A stretch of DNA of 64,000 nucleotides, from the NCBI RefSeq assembly GCF_009363695.1, contig NZ_CP045403.1, forward strand, positions 2,708,001-2,772,000. Direction: 5' to 3'. The notes beneath the pieces are model-generated. The model was not told the DNA's origin. It saw only the letters and a list, made by a program, of their open reading frames with translations, and ran no database searches. The position numbers were made by a program, and so were the translations under genes. This document shows, one piece after another, positions 19,899 through 28,222 of this stretch (its first letter is position 1; every line of letters begins with the position of its first letter). This DNA comes from Bacillus sp. THAF10. Its GTDB lineage: Bacteria > Bacillota > Bacilli > Bacillales > Bacillaceae_I.

Positions 19899-21028
19899 TC
19901 AAGAAACGCTTGAAAAACTTCGTTGCCTAAAAATTTCCCTTGTCTAGTTAGGCGGATATGGCCATCTTTTCGTTCTAATAAGCCTTTTTTAAGGTTGTCC
20001 TCTATCGGATTCTTAAAGATATCCATTACATTTTCTTGGAATTTTTCTTTAAAATGCGACTCTGAGACACCTTTTACTTTTCTTAGTCCTAAGAACATTT
20101 CTTCTTCCATACTCTCTACTTTTGTCACAGAATGGGTTTCTTTATATGGAAATCCGGAATCCTCTATGGCATCCATGTATTTTTTTAGTGGTCCATGATT
20201 GGCTATTCTCTGCCCTTCGACGAATCCGTGTGCTCCCGCACCAATGCCAAAGTACTCTTCATTATTCCAGTACGTAATATTGTGCTTACTTTCCAGTCCT
20301 ACTTTGGCAAAATTGGAGATTTCATATTGCTCATATCCGTTACCCGCCATTTCATCCAACAAAACCTCATACATTTCCGCTTCTTCTTCCTGCGTTGGAA
20401 GGGGGAGTTTCCCTTTGTTCATTAAATTGTAGAAGACGGTTTTCGGTTCAATGATTAAGGAATAGGCCGAATAGTGCTCCATTTCTAAAGCAAGAGCGGT
20501 CGTTAATGTATCTTTAAAATCAGAAACAGTTTGATCTGGAAGGCTGTAGATTAAATCAATGCTGATATTTTCAAACCCTGCTTTTCTCGCAGAATGGATG
20601 GACGTGAAAACATCCTCTTTTCTATGCGAGCGTCCGATTCTCTTTAAAAGATCATCATTAAAGCTCTGCACCCCAAGGCTCAGCCGATTCACGCCGCCAG
20701 CTTTTAAGATTTTGAGCTTCTCTAATGACAGCTCTCCAGGATTACCTTCGAAGGTGTACTCAGATAGTTGCGCAACCGGAAAATAGCGCTGAATCGATTC
20801 CAGAAACGTAGCCAGTTGCTTTTCATTTAGCGCCGTTGGTGTTCCTCCCCCAACAAAAATGGTTTCTAGATCTTTAGGTGAATGGTTGGCAACGGTATGC
20901 TTCATTTCCATATCCATATAAGACAAATATTCATCCACAGGCTGATTTTTCAAAAACACTTTATTGAAATCACAATAATGACAAATATGGTGGCAAAATG
21001 GGATATGGAAATATGCGGATTTGATCAT
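19895..21028 (-). CDS. hemW: HemW, radical-SAM heme chaperone (HemN-like)
   Basis: A 377-residue radical-SAM protein. The cluster motif FCHHICHYCDF near residue 14 is the CxxxCxxC of the HemN/HemW family, followed by GGGTPTAL and the C-terminal HemN domain. HemW binds heme and delivers it to membrane enzymes; it was long misnamed coproporphyrinogen oxidase. The ATG at 21028 gives the family N-terminus MIKSAYFHIPFC; an ATG seven codons upstream lacks a ribosome site. It lies between lepA and hrcA, as in B. subtilis (yqeR). Confidence 0.93.
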   Translation of the reverse strand: MIKSAYFHIPFCHHICHYCDFNKVFLKNQPVDEYLSYMDMEMKHTVANHSPKDLETIFVGGGTPTALNEKQLATFLESIQRYFPVAQLSEYTFEGNPGELSLEKLKILKAGGVNRLSLGVQSFNDDLLKRIGRSHRKEDVFTSIHSARKAGFENISIDLIYSLPDQTVSDFKDTLTTALALEMEHYSAYSLIIEPKTVFYNLMNKGKLPLPTQEEEAEMYEVLLDEMAGNGYEQYEISNFAKVGLESKHNITYWNNEEYFGIGAGAHGFVEGQRIANHGPLKKYMDAIEDSGFPYKETHSVTKVESMEEEMFLGLRKVKGVSESHFKEKFQENVMDIFKNPIEDNLKKGLLERKDGHIRLTRQGKFLGNEVFQAFLD

Positions 21029-21055
21029 GTATATCACACTTTCTTTCATTTAAGA

Positions 21056-21085
21056 TAGAAAAATACCGCAGTCTGCCTGCGGTAT
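21056..21085 (-). terminator. Terminator between lepA and hemW
   Basis: ATACCGCA pairs with TGCGGTAT around AGGCAGAC, with TTTTT on the minus strand. It separates lepA from hemW; a repeat element lies between this hairpin and the lepA stop. Confidence 0.75.
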
Positions 21086-21098
21086 CTCCTTTTTACTT

Positions 21099-21286
21099 TT
21101 GGCTGTTTTCGCAAACTTTGTTGCTACTGCGTATAGTTAAGACACCCGTCATCACCGTTACTGTCGTGCTCTTTTCGTGAAGGGAGAGTTAACTATGTGG
21201 CAATTTCCCTTTACTTCATGACTGGAAAAAGTCTTAGAGCCGACTTTTTCCTAGTTAATAGCAACAATCTTATAGAAAAGAGCCTT
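21099..21286. repeat. MITE-like inverted-repeat element, copy 1
   Basis: About 188 bp without a gene. Its ends, GGCTGTTTTCGCAAACTTTG and (reverse complement) GGCTCTTTTCTATAAGATTG, each continue into TTGCTA and are imperfect inverted repeats of about 28 bp. The interior holds GGAAAAAGTC/GACTTTTTCC and TGTCGTGCTCTTTTCGTG, both shared with the copy at 37941. Its right end abuts the lepA stop codon. Confidence 0.8.
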
Positions 21287-23120
21287 ACTTTTTGTTTCCA
21301 TTGTCATCCATCTTAAGGACAGCCATGAATGCTTCTTGTGGCACTTCTACAGAACCTACCTGCTTCATGCGCTTTTTCCCTTCTTTTTGCTTATCTAAAA
21401 GCTTACGTTTACGGGAGATATCCCCACCATAACATTTTGCAAGTACGTTTTTACGCATCGCTTTAATGTTGGATCTTGCCACAACTTTTTGACCAATCGT
21501 CGCTTGAATTGGCACTTCGAATTGTTGTCTTGGAATAAGCTCTTTCAGCTTTTCCACAATAATCTTCCCGCGATCATACGCAGAATCTCTGTGTACGATA
21601 AAGGATAAGGCATCCACTTTCTCACTGTTTAATAGAATATCCATTTTCACAAGCTTGGATGGTTTATAGCCAATTAATTCATAATCAAAGGAAGCATAGC
21701 CTTTTGTATTCGATTTTAGCGCATCAAAGAAATCATACACAATTTCTGCTAATGGAATTTCATAGATAACACTTACACGGATATCGTCTAAGTATTGCAT
21801 GTCGATAAAGTTTCCGCGTTTTTCCTGAGCAAGCTCCATCACCGCTCCAACGTAATCGTTTGGAACCATGATCGTGGCTTTTACATACGGCTCTTCTACT
21901 CGATCTATCGTTTGTGGATCTGGCATGTTAGACGGGTTGTCCACGCGCAGCTCCTCACCGTCTGTTAAATGCACATGATAGATAACAGAAGGTGCTGTTG
22001 TAATTAGATCAATATTAAATTCACGCTCGATTCGCTCCTGGATAATTTCCATGTGAAGAAGTCCAAGGAATCCACAACGGAAACCAAACCCGAGGGCTTG
22101 AGAGGTTTCTGGCTCATATTGAAGGGCAGAATCGTTCAGTTCTAGCTTCTCCAATGCTTCACGTAAATCGTTAAATTTCGCAGAGTCAATTGGATACAGT
22201 CCACAGAATACCATTGGGTTTAATTTTCGATACCCAGGTAGCGGCTCCGTTGCTCTATTTTTCGCATGGGTAATCGTATCACCCACACGTGTATCTCCAA
22301 CATTCTTAATGGAAGCAGTCAAAAATCCTACATCCCCAACCGTTAGCTCGTCCAGCTGGACAGCTTTAGGAGTGAACACCCCTACTTCATTTACTTCGAA
22401 TTCTTTGCCAGTAGCCATCATGCGGATTTTATCGCCAACCTTAACCGTACCTTCAACCACACGGATGTAAGCTACAACACCGCGATACGGGTCAAAAAGA
22501 CTGTCAAAAATCAGCGCTTTTAATGGTGCATCAGGATCTCCTTGAGGTGCAGGGATTTTTTGAACTACCTGCTCTAGGATTTCTCCGATACCAATGCCTG
22601 CCTTTGCACTTGCAAGGACCGCGTCCGATGCATCAAGGCCAATCACATCTTCAATTTCCTGACGTACGCGCTCTGGTTCTGCACTTGGTAGATCAATTTT
22701 ATTAATAACTGGCATAATTTCAAGGTCATTATCCAGTGCCAAATACACATTTGCCAAGGTTTGTGCTTCAATTCCTTGTGCCGCATCTACTACAAGGACT
22801 GCCCCCTCACAGGCTGCAAGGCTTCTTGAAACCTCATATGTAAAGTCGACATGACCTGGTGTATCAATAAGATGGAAGATATACTCTTCTCCATCGTTTG
22901 CTTTATAGCGTAATTGCACAGCATTTAATTTAATCGTAATTCCACGTTCGCGCTCTAGGTCCATGGAATCCAATAGTTGGTTTTTCATTTCCCTTTGCGT
23001 TAAAGCAGCCGTTTTTTCAAGGATTCGGTCTGCAAGGGTTGATTTACCATGATCAATATGAGCGATGATGGAAAAGTTTCTAATTTTTGATTGTCGTTTT
23101 AAGCGTTCTTCTCTGTTCAT
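21285..23120 (-). CDS. lepA: Elongation factor 4 (LepA)
   Basis: A 611-residue ribosome-associated GTPase. G motifs are [10 protein letters not shown] (P-loop), DTPGHVDF and NKIDLP; the EF-G-like domains II, III and V and the unique C-terminal domain follow, with [27 protein letters not shown] near the end split over the CTD. The stop TAA is directly fused to the inverted-repeat element, but the protein has family length, so it is complete. Confidence 0.97.
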   Translation of the reverse strand: MNREERLKRQSKIRNFSIIAHIDHGKSTLADRILEKTAALTQREMKNQLLDSMDLERERGITIKLNAVQLRYKANDGEEYIFHLIDTPGHVDFTYEVSRSLAACEGAVLVVDAAQGIEAQTLANVYLALDNDLEIMPVINKIDLPSAEPERVRQEIEDVIGLDASDAVLASAKAGIGIGEILEQVVQKIPAPQGDPDAPLKALIFDSLFDPYRGVVAYIRVVEGTVKVGDKIRMMATGKEFEVNEVGVFTPKAVQLDELTVGDVGFLTASIKNVGDTRVGDTITHAKNRATEPLPGYRKLNPMVFCGLYPIDSAKFNDLREALEKLELNDSALQYEPETSQALGFGFRCGFLGLLHMEIIQERIEREFNIDLITTAPSVIYHVHLTDGEELRVDNPSNMPDPQTIDRVEEPYVKATIMVPNDYVGAVMELAQEKRGNFIDMQYLDDIRVSVIYEIPLAEIVYDFFDALKSNTKGYASFDYELIGYKPSKLVKMDILLNSEKVDALSFIVHRDSAYDRGKIIVEKLKELIPRQQFEVPIQATIGQKVVARSNIKAMRKNVLAKCYGGDISRKRKLLDKQKEGKKRMKQVGSVEVPQEAFMAVLKMDDNGNKK

Positions 23121-23200
23121 TATCTATATTCACTCCTACACTTTCGAAAACGTACACTATTTCTGATTATATCAATACCAATGACAAGATTCAATGAAAT

Positions 23201-23244
23201 AAAAAAAGCTTCCACTCGCCAATTGTTGGGCAAGTAGAAGCTTT
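23201..23244 (-). terminator. Terminator of gpr-spoIIP-yqxA
   Basis: AAGCTTCTACTTGCCC pairs with GGCGAGTGGAAGCTT (minor mismatches), followed by TTTTTTT on the minus strand, right after the yqxA stop. Confidence 0.85.
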
Positions 23245-23248
23245 TCCT

Positions 23249-23596
23249 TTATTCATTCATTTTTTCCTCCATCGTCTCTTCCACCTTGTTAAAAATTCCA
23301 TTCATCATTCCAGTCATTCCATCGGCCAGTTTTTTTCCAGTGGAGGATAGGATATTATGACCTTTAATATCTTCAAGCTTTTGCTGCTTCGCCTTCATGT
23401 CCTGATTGTTGGATTGTGTTCCTAAAAAGGAAATGTTCTCAGAGGATTCCACCACATGAAAAACCTCACCACTAAATGCAGGATCATCATAGCCCTTCAT
23501 CTTGCGCATGCCTTCATTTGCTTGCTTCATCCCAAGAAGCACTCCAAGAAAGAGCACAAACGAGATAAACAGACACTTTAGCATAAATCTTTTCAT
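23249..23596 (-). CDS. yqxA: YqxA family protein
   Basis: A 115-residue small protein with an N-terminal hydrophobic segment (about 5-22) and a polar remainder containing GYDDPAFSGEVF; it resembles the Bacillus YqxA protein by position after spoIIP and general make-up. Function unknown; it is probably membrane-anchored. The ATG at 23596 has GGTGGG upstream, whereas the upstream in-frame GTG lies within that ribosome site. Likely co-transcribed with spoIIP (18 bp apart). Confidence 0.7.
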   Translation of the reverse strand: MKRFMLKCLFISFVLFLGVLLGMKQANEGMRKMKGYDDPAFSGEVFHVVESSENISFLGTQSNNQDMKAKQQKLEDIKGHNILSSTGKKLADGMTGMMNGIFNKVEETMEEKMNE

Positions 23597-23614
23597 CGTA
23601 CTTCCCACCTTTCT

Positions 23615-24802
23615 TTATTGCGCCTCACCTTCAGGTTCTCCATCCACTTTTTCAGCCTGCCAGTAAATTTCACTAAACACATCGGCAAAAATTTCAATAG
23701 TACGGAACATCTCTTCAAAAGTATTGTCCACTCCGCCAACTTCTATAAGCAATGCATTAGGAGAAAGATCCTGATTGTATTTTCCGTTTTTGCCAGCACC
23801 GGTAGGTTCTATCAACCCTTTACTCAACCCAGGATATTTTGCCTCCAATTTTTTATGAATTTCGTTAGCCAATTTCTGATTTTTATCAAAGTTAGGATTT
23901 TTTGTGCCAATTACAAAATAGAGCTTTGCATAGGATTTTCCATCTATCGTTATAGTTGTAAGGTCTCTTCTTGCAGAATCACGGTGCACATCAATAAGGT
24001 AGTTAAGATCCTGATTAGTATTCATAACTTCTTTGACAATTGGTCTTGTAACATCATAGGATTGCCCATACACCCAGCCCTTGTTACTTAATTCAAGAGC
24101 GGTATCAGTTGTGTCGATATCCGTTCCAATTCCCCGCTGAATTAGAGATTCTTGAAGCCTTTTTCCTACCCGTGTTATATTGACTTCCTTGTGGCTAGCA
24201 GCGTTCGGATTTGTTACTCCCTTCAAATAAGGAAGAAACGATTCTCTCGAATGGGAATGATAAATGAACACTGTCCGCTTGTCACCAGTCGTTTGTGCAG
24301 GCGGTGGTGTATTTGAATCCTCTTCTTCCTCAATTTCTACAACAGAAGCCTCTCTTTCCGCTAACAACACTTCCATTGGCGGGGAGGATTCAATGGGGAT
24401 GTCGGTATAGTTAACTCCTGAGCCTGCCACTAAAATTTCTCCATCAAAGAGTGAGAAGCCAGGAATAACATTTCTAATCATGCTTCTAGGGTCGTCCAAA
24501 TTTAAGCTAGTAGTTAGTTCAAATAAAGCAGTAGCAAAGTCTGGTGTTTTTGCTTCCTCTGAAAAGTCTTGCGTGAAATATGCATTTGCATAGCCAAAAA
24601 TAAACAGCAACGAGTCACCCTTTATTTTTTTGGAGAATTCATGGATGGAGCTTGATGTGACCCGGTACTCTGGTTTTAGAGAGGTCATGACTCCGGATAC
24701 CGCGAACAAGAGAAAAAATCCGATAATTGCTGCGACGATTGCTTTTTTAATGCTTGTCCCATTTACTGTTACGACGACGTGCGAGGAGCGGTAGCCCTTC
24801 AT
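23615..24802 (-). CDS. spoIIP: Stage II sporulation protein P (amidase/endopeptidase)
   Basis: A 395-residue peptidoglycan hydrolase of the engulfment machinery, which acts with SpoIID and SpoIIM. An N-terminal membrane anchor (about 20-42) precedes the SpoIIP catalytic domain with VFIYHSHSRESFLPYL (about 183-198), YLIDVHRDSARR (about 269-280) and NALLIEVGGVDNTFEEM near the end. B. subtilis expresses it in the mother cell under sigma-E. It follows gpr, and its ribosome site touches a perfect 13-bp hairpin. Confidence 0.95.
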   Translation of the reverse strand: MKGYRSSHVVVTVNGTSIKKAIVAAIIGFFLLFAVSGVMTSLKPEYRVTSSSIHEFSKKIKGDSLLFIFGYANAYFTQDFSEEAKTPDFATALFELTTSLNLDDPRSMIRNVIPGFSLFDGEILVAGSGVNYTDIPIESSPPMEVLLAEREASVVEIEEEEDSNTPPPAQTTGDKRTVFIYHSHSRESFLPYLKGVTNPNAASHKEVNITRVGKRLQESLIQRGIGTDIDTTDTALELSNKGWVYGQSYDVTRPIVKEVMNTNQDLNYLIDVHRDSARRDLTTITIDGKSYAKLYFVIGTKNPNFDKNQKLANEIHKKLEAKYPGLSKGLIEPTGAGKNGKYNQDLSPNALLIEVGGVDNTFEEMFRTIEIFADVFSEIYWQAEKVDGEPEGEAQ

Positions 24803-24809
24803 TTTCTCA

Positions 24810-24850
24810 CCCTTTCACATACTTGTTGCTACTATATGTATGTGAAAGGG
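24810..24850 (-). promoter_or_regulatory. 13-bp perfect hairpin overlapping the spoIIP leader
   Basis: CCCTTTCACATAC pairs perfectly with GTATGTGAAAGGG around a 15-nt loop; AAAGGGTGAG at the 3' edge is the spoIIP ribosome site. No T tract follows, so it is not a standard terminator. CATACATA in the 5' side resembles a sigma-E -10 element. Confidence 0.55.
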
Positions 24851-24872
24851 GAAAAAGATAGAACTATGATGC

Positions 24873-26003
24873 TTAGTGGGTATAAGCGTCTACATTTCCT
24901 TGGTGCACATGATAATGCAGCGCCGAGTTTAAGCCTTCTGCCACAACATTTGCCATGTCCTCAATAAAATCGTCCACTTCTTTAGGCGTAACCATGAGAT
25001 TATGTCCAAGTGGCGAGAGCACTTCATGAATGAGTTTCCTTTTCTCCTGTTCTTCAAGCGTTCCTACAATACCAAGGAAGTTTTTACGATGTTCTTCCCC
25101 AGGTAGGTCTTCTTCAGTTAGCGTTCTTTTTTCTCCAAAGGTCATTCCAGCCGGGGCAAGGGATCTTGAAGGGCTATCTCCTTCTCTCATCTCTTTGCCA
25201 AAATGCTTTAAAATAAAGTCAATCGTATCACTTGCCATCGACACTGCATCTACCACGGTCGGAATTCCAATTGCGATTACAGGGATCCCAATTGTTTCAA
25301 GGCTCAATTCTTTTCGTTTGTTACCTACACCTGAGCCAGGATGAATGCCAGTGTCAGAGATTTGAATGGTAGCATTCACTCGCTCAATGGATCGTGCTGC
25401 CAACGAATCAATGGCAATGATAAAATCAGGCTTTGTTTTCTCGACCACTCCTGTGATAATGTCACTTGTTTCTATTCCGGTAATTCCCATCACACCCGGA
25501 ATGATCGCACTTACTGGTCGAAAGCCATCCTGAACTGATTCTGGTTGAAGTTTAAAAAGATGACTTGTAATTAACAGATTCTCACAAACCAATGGACCAA
25601 GTGCGTCAGGTGTGACATTGGAATTTCCTAATCCAACAACAAGACATGATGCATCCTTAGAAATATTCAAGGAATTTAAAAAGGCGCTAAATTCCTTCGC
25701 AAACACTACCTCCACATTTTTTTGTAAATCCGAATCCTTCTGTCTAATTCCCACTGTTTCGAGCGTTAAATAATTCCCTTGCTTTTTCCCGGTCATTTCC
25801 GCTCCTTTTTCAGAAATCGTTACTGTGACAACCTTCAAGCCGTTTTCATCACGTTCTTTGACTACCACACCTTCAATTGTTGAAACTGGTTCGGTATTTG
25901 GGTTCTCCTTATTTTGTTTATCCACGGCCATTTGATTAGCTTCAATTGCTAGGTCCGTTCTCACTTGATATTTGCTTAAATCCAGGGGTTGAGCTTGATT
26001 CAT
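24873..26003 (-). CDS. gpr: Germination protease Gpr
   Basis: A 376-residue A25-family protease that degrades small acid-soluble spore proteins on germination. The N-terminal propeptide (about 16 residues, [19 protein letters not shown] region) is removed late in sporulation. Signatures are [20 protein letters not shown] and the conserved [14 protein letters not shown]. It is made in the forespore; a good sigma-G-like promoter lies upstream. Divergent from rpsT. Confidence 0.96.
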   Translation of the reverse strand: MNQAQPLDLSKYQVRTDLAIEANQMAVDKQNKENPNTEPVSTIEGVVVKERDENGLKVVTVTISEKGAEMTGKKQGNYLTLETVGIRQKDSDLQKNVEVVFAKEFSAFLNSLNISKDASCLVVGLGNSNVTPDALGPLVCENLLITSHLFKLQPESVQDGFRPVSAIIPGVMGITGIETSDIITGVVEKTKPDFIIAIDSLAARSIERVNATIQISDTGIHPGSGVGNKRKELSLETIGIPVIAIGIPTVVDAVSMASDTIDFILKHFGKEMREGDSPSRSLAPAGMTFGEKRTLTEEDLPGEEHRKNFLGIVGTLEEQEKRKLIHEVLSPLGHNLMVTPKEVDDFIEDMANVVAEGLNSALHYHVHQGNVDAYTH

Positions 26004-26036
26004 GGTTACTCCTCCATTACTTCCAAAATTTAGTTT

Positions 26037-26065
26037 TATTTTGACCTAGTAACCATTTTTCATGC
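26037..26065 (-). promoter_or_regulatory. Candidate sigma-G promoter of gpr
   Basis: Minus-strand GCATG (plus-strand 26061-26065), 17 bp, CAAAATA (26037-26043) fits the forespore consensus (GHATR, CATnnTA) with one mismatch, and places the start about 30 nt before the gpr ATG. Confidence 0.5.
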
Positions 26066-26113
26066 ATTCAAAAATCCGTTTGCCTGTTTAAAGAAAATTA
26101 CCTTGACTCCCTA

Positions 26114-26142
26114 TTGCATAATGAACTTGTATTTGATAAAAT
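26114..26142 (+). promoter_or_regulatory. Promoter of rpsT
   Basis: TTGCAT, 17 bp, TAAAAT: four of six and five of six matches to sigma-A, about 75 bp before the rpsT ATG. Confidence 0.55.
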
Positions 26143-26217
26143 ATCTCTTGTTCTCATAGTTAAACAAATGTCGAGTTTATATATTCTCGATCGTCGAATT
26201 GTATGGAGGTGAAAGAT

Positions 26218-26484
26218 ATGCCAAACATTAAATCTGCTATCAAACGTGTAAAAACTAACGATAAGCGTCGTGCACATAACGCTACAATCAAATCTTCTAT
26301 GCGTACTGCTGTGAAGAAAGTAGAAGCTTTAGTTGCTAACAACGACGTAGAAGCTGCAAAAACTGCTTACGCTGATGCTGCTAAACGTCTTGACAAAGCT
26401 GCTCAAAACGGTATCATCCACAAAAATGCAGCAAACCGTCAAAAGTCTCGCCTAGCGAAAAAAGTAAACGTTGCTACTGCATAA
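26218..26484 (+). CDS. rpsT: Small-subunit ribosomal protein S20
   Basis: An 88-residue basic protein that binds 16S rRNA early in assembly. [15 protein letters not shown] and the [20 protein letters not shown] block are diagnostic. The start at 26218 follows GGAGGTGAAAGAT; an in-frame GTG/ATG extension upstream would destroy that site. Single-gene unit with its own promoter and terminator, convergent with holA. Confidence 0.97.
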   Translation: MPNIKSAIKRVKTNDKRRAHNATIKSSMRTAVKKVEALVANNDVEAAKTAYADAAKRLDKAAQNGIIHKNAANRQKSRLAKKVNVATA

Positions 26485-26490
26485 TAAAAG

Positions 26491-26513
26491 GACGATCCTG
26501 TTGGGTCGTTTTT
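26491..26513 (+). terminator. Terminator of rpsT
   Basis: ACGATCC pairs with GGGTCGT (one G-T pair) followed by TTTTTTT, seven bases after the stop. Confidence 0.85.
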
Positions 26514-26523
26514 TTAATTCAAA

Positions 26524-26562
26524 AGCTCCATTCGCCCGCTTTGCTAGTAGGCGCATGGAGCT
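26524..26562. repeat. Short palindromic intergenic element
   Basis: AGCTCCAT and ATGGAGCT flank a G+C-richer core with CGCC/GGCG pairing. It lies between the rpsT and holA terminators and carries no gene. Confidence 0.4.
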
Positions 26563-26587
26563 AGACGTTACATCTACGTGTAACCTA

Positions 26588-26622
26588 TAAAAAAGCCTTC
26601 CTGCAATTAGGAAGGCTTTTTT
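26588..26622 (-). terminator. Terminator of holA (bidirectional)
   Basis: AAAAAAGCCTTCCT pairs with AGGAAGGCTTTTTT around a 6-nt loop, touching the holA stop. Confidence 0.88.
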
Positions 26623-27648
26623 CTATTTCATAGGTGCAAGCTTGATTAAAACCATCTCCATAGCTAACTGTTTGTCCACTCGACCGCTCTTCATCAAATA
26701 ATCTGCTTCTGCTAACTCCCTAATCATGTTCAACAATTCATCTCGTTGAAAATAGCGAGCATGCTGAGCTGCAAGCTTCACTCTAAAAGGATGAACACGG
26801 AGAATTCCAGCCATTTTTTGCTGCGAGTAGCCTTGCTCACTTAAATCCTTTACTTGGTACAGTAGCCTAAATTGATTAGCTATTAAGGCATGAAGCTTGA
26901 TTGGCTCTTCATTATTCCTAAGGAGTTCATAAAATATTTCTAGTGCTTCATCTATTCTCCGATGCACCATTTTTTCCACCATTTCAAATACAGAATGCTC
27001 CATTGTCTTGGCCGCTAATTTTTGTACAATTTCCTTTGTGATTTCCTGTTCAGAAGGACCGATATATAACGCCATTTTGGAGAGCTCTTGGGATAGTACG
27101 GAAAGATTCACACCAGAAATTTTCAGAAGTTCTTCCGTGGCATCTTCATGTAGAGTGGCTCCTTGTTGCTCTGCTTTATTTTTCATCCATTGCTTTATTT
27201 CACGTTCGCCTAATGGTTGAGCTTCTATTACCTCTGCCTGCTGCTTTAAGGTCTTCACTATTTTTTTTCGTTCGTCCAGCTTTTCATAAGGGGCTTGGAT
27301 GACAAGGATTGTATAGGGGGCTGCTTCATTTATGTAAGATAAGAAACGATCTAAGTTGTGCTCTACCTTCGCTTTGTTTTTTTCTCCCGTTAAAAAATAC
27401 GGATTGGTGATCACCACCACCCTACGATCTCCCATAAAAGGCAGTGTTTCCGCATCCTCAATAGCTATATCAACGGACTGCTCTTCCATGTCGTAAAAGG
27501 AAAGATTAAAATCATATTCTGCTTCTTCAAGCGCATTTTCAATAATGGCTTCTTTTATTTCATTTATTAAAAACGTTTCTTTACCCAATACTAAATATAT
27601 AGGTGCAAAGTGTTTGGCTTTTATTTTTTTTAACGCTTCAAATCCCAT
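26623..27648 (-). CDS. holA: DNA polymerase III subunit delta
   Basis: A 341-residue clamp-loader delta subunit (YqeN). The AAA-like N-terminus shows APIYLVLGKETFLINE, with RVVVITNPYFLT and a C-terminal collar domain containing HALIANQFRLLYQVKDL and HPFRVKLAAQHARYF. It opens the beta clamp. The start ATG follows AGGAGTTAAAAA. It lies between rpsT and comEC in the standard order. Confidence 0.94.
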   Translation of the reverse strand: MGFEALKKIKAKHFAPIYLVLGKETFLINEIKEAIIENALEEAEYDFNLSFYDMEEQSVDIAIEDAETLPFMGDRRVVVITNPYFLTGEKNKAKVEHNLDRFLSYINEAAPYTILVIQAPYEKLDERKKIVKTLKQQAEVIEAQPLGEREIKQWMKNKAEQQGATLHEDATEELLKISGVNLSVLSQELSKMALYIGPSEQEITKEIVQKLAAKTMEHSVFEMVEKMVHRRIDEALEIFYELLRNNEEPIKLHALIANQFRLLYQVKDLSEQGYSQQKMAGILRVHPFRVKLAAQHARYFQRDELLNMIRELAEADYLMKSGRVDKQLAMEMVLIKLAPMK

Positions 27649-27728
27649 TTTTTAACTCCTGTCTACATCTAGTCCTCTTCATCGTACATGAGAGAGGCTC
27701 GGCTTGACAAGTTCAGAAGTAAAATCAA

Positions 27729-27880
27729 AGGAGATTAGTTTTTCACCTACAAAAAACTAACCTCCATTTTATATAAACGTTAACAATGTCAGCCCCAGGT
27801 AACTGACCTGCTAACGATTGCCCCCTTTTGGGTGTACCATTAGGGTTACCTTATATTTACGAACTATTTGTGACAACTCT
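27729..27880. other. Structured intergenic region upstream of holA (possible RNA)
   Basis: The 313-bp gap between holA and yqzM has no long frame but is rich in complementary pieces: GGAG-TTAGTTTTT with AAAAACTAA-CTCC (27729-27764), GTCAG/CTGAC and CAGGT/ACCTG as alternatives near 27790-27815, and CCC/GGG with GGTAACCC-type pairing to 27860. It could be a leader for holA on the minus strand or an independent RNA. I cannot assign it to a known family. Confidence 0.35.
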
Positions 27881-27962
27881 TGTCAAAGGTGGAAAAGCAA
27901 AAATGTGCGGTGGATTTTTTTGTTGGAATAGCTTATACTATTGATTGATAGGAGGGATACTT

Positions 27963-28097
27963 ATGAACGAATTTGAAAAAAGCGTCCAAAGTAAACGTAA
28001 CGATGCAGTTGATTCTGGTGTCGGTTTTATCGTATCCTTCGGTTTTTTCGCAACCATCTTTGCAATGGCAACAATTATTCATTTCATAGGATCTTAA
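27963..28097 (+). CDS. yqzM: YqzM family small membrane protein
   Basis: A 44-residue protein with a polar N-terminus (MNEFEKSVQSKRNDAVDSG) and one membrane helix (about 21-42). The sequence matches the short Bacillus YqzM protein, and it sits at the same place between holA and comEC. The ATG follows GGAGGGATACTT. Function unknown; it is too short for most gene callers. Confidence 0.88.
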   Translation: MNEFEKSVQSKRNDAVDSGVGFIVSFGFFATIFAMATIIHFIGS

Positions 28098-28170
28098 TGA
28101 CGGCATAACCTATACATACCGTCAAACACTGCGTTGTGAAAAGAATGAGGATAACTAAAGCTTCGCTATA

Positions 28171-28204
28171 AAAGAGACTGCGGCAATCTGTGCAGTCTCT
28201 TTTT
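28171..28204. terminator. Bidirectional terminator between yqzM and comEC
   Basis: AAAGAGACTGC pairs with GCAGTCTCTTT, with TTTTT on the plus side and A/T-rich sequence on the other; it serves both convergent genes. Confidence 0.8.
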
Positions 28205-28222
28205 CTCTTTTGATACAGTATC

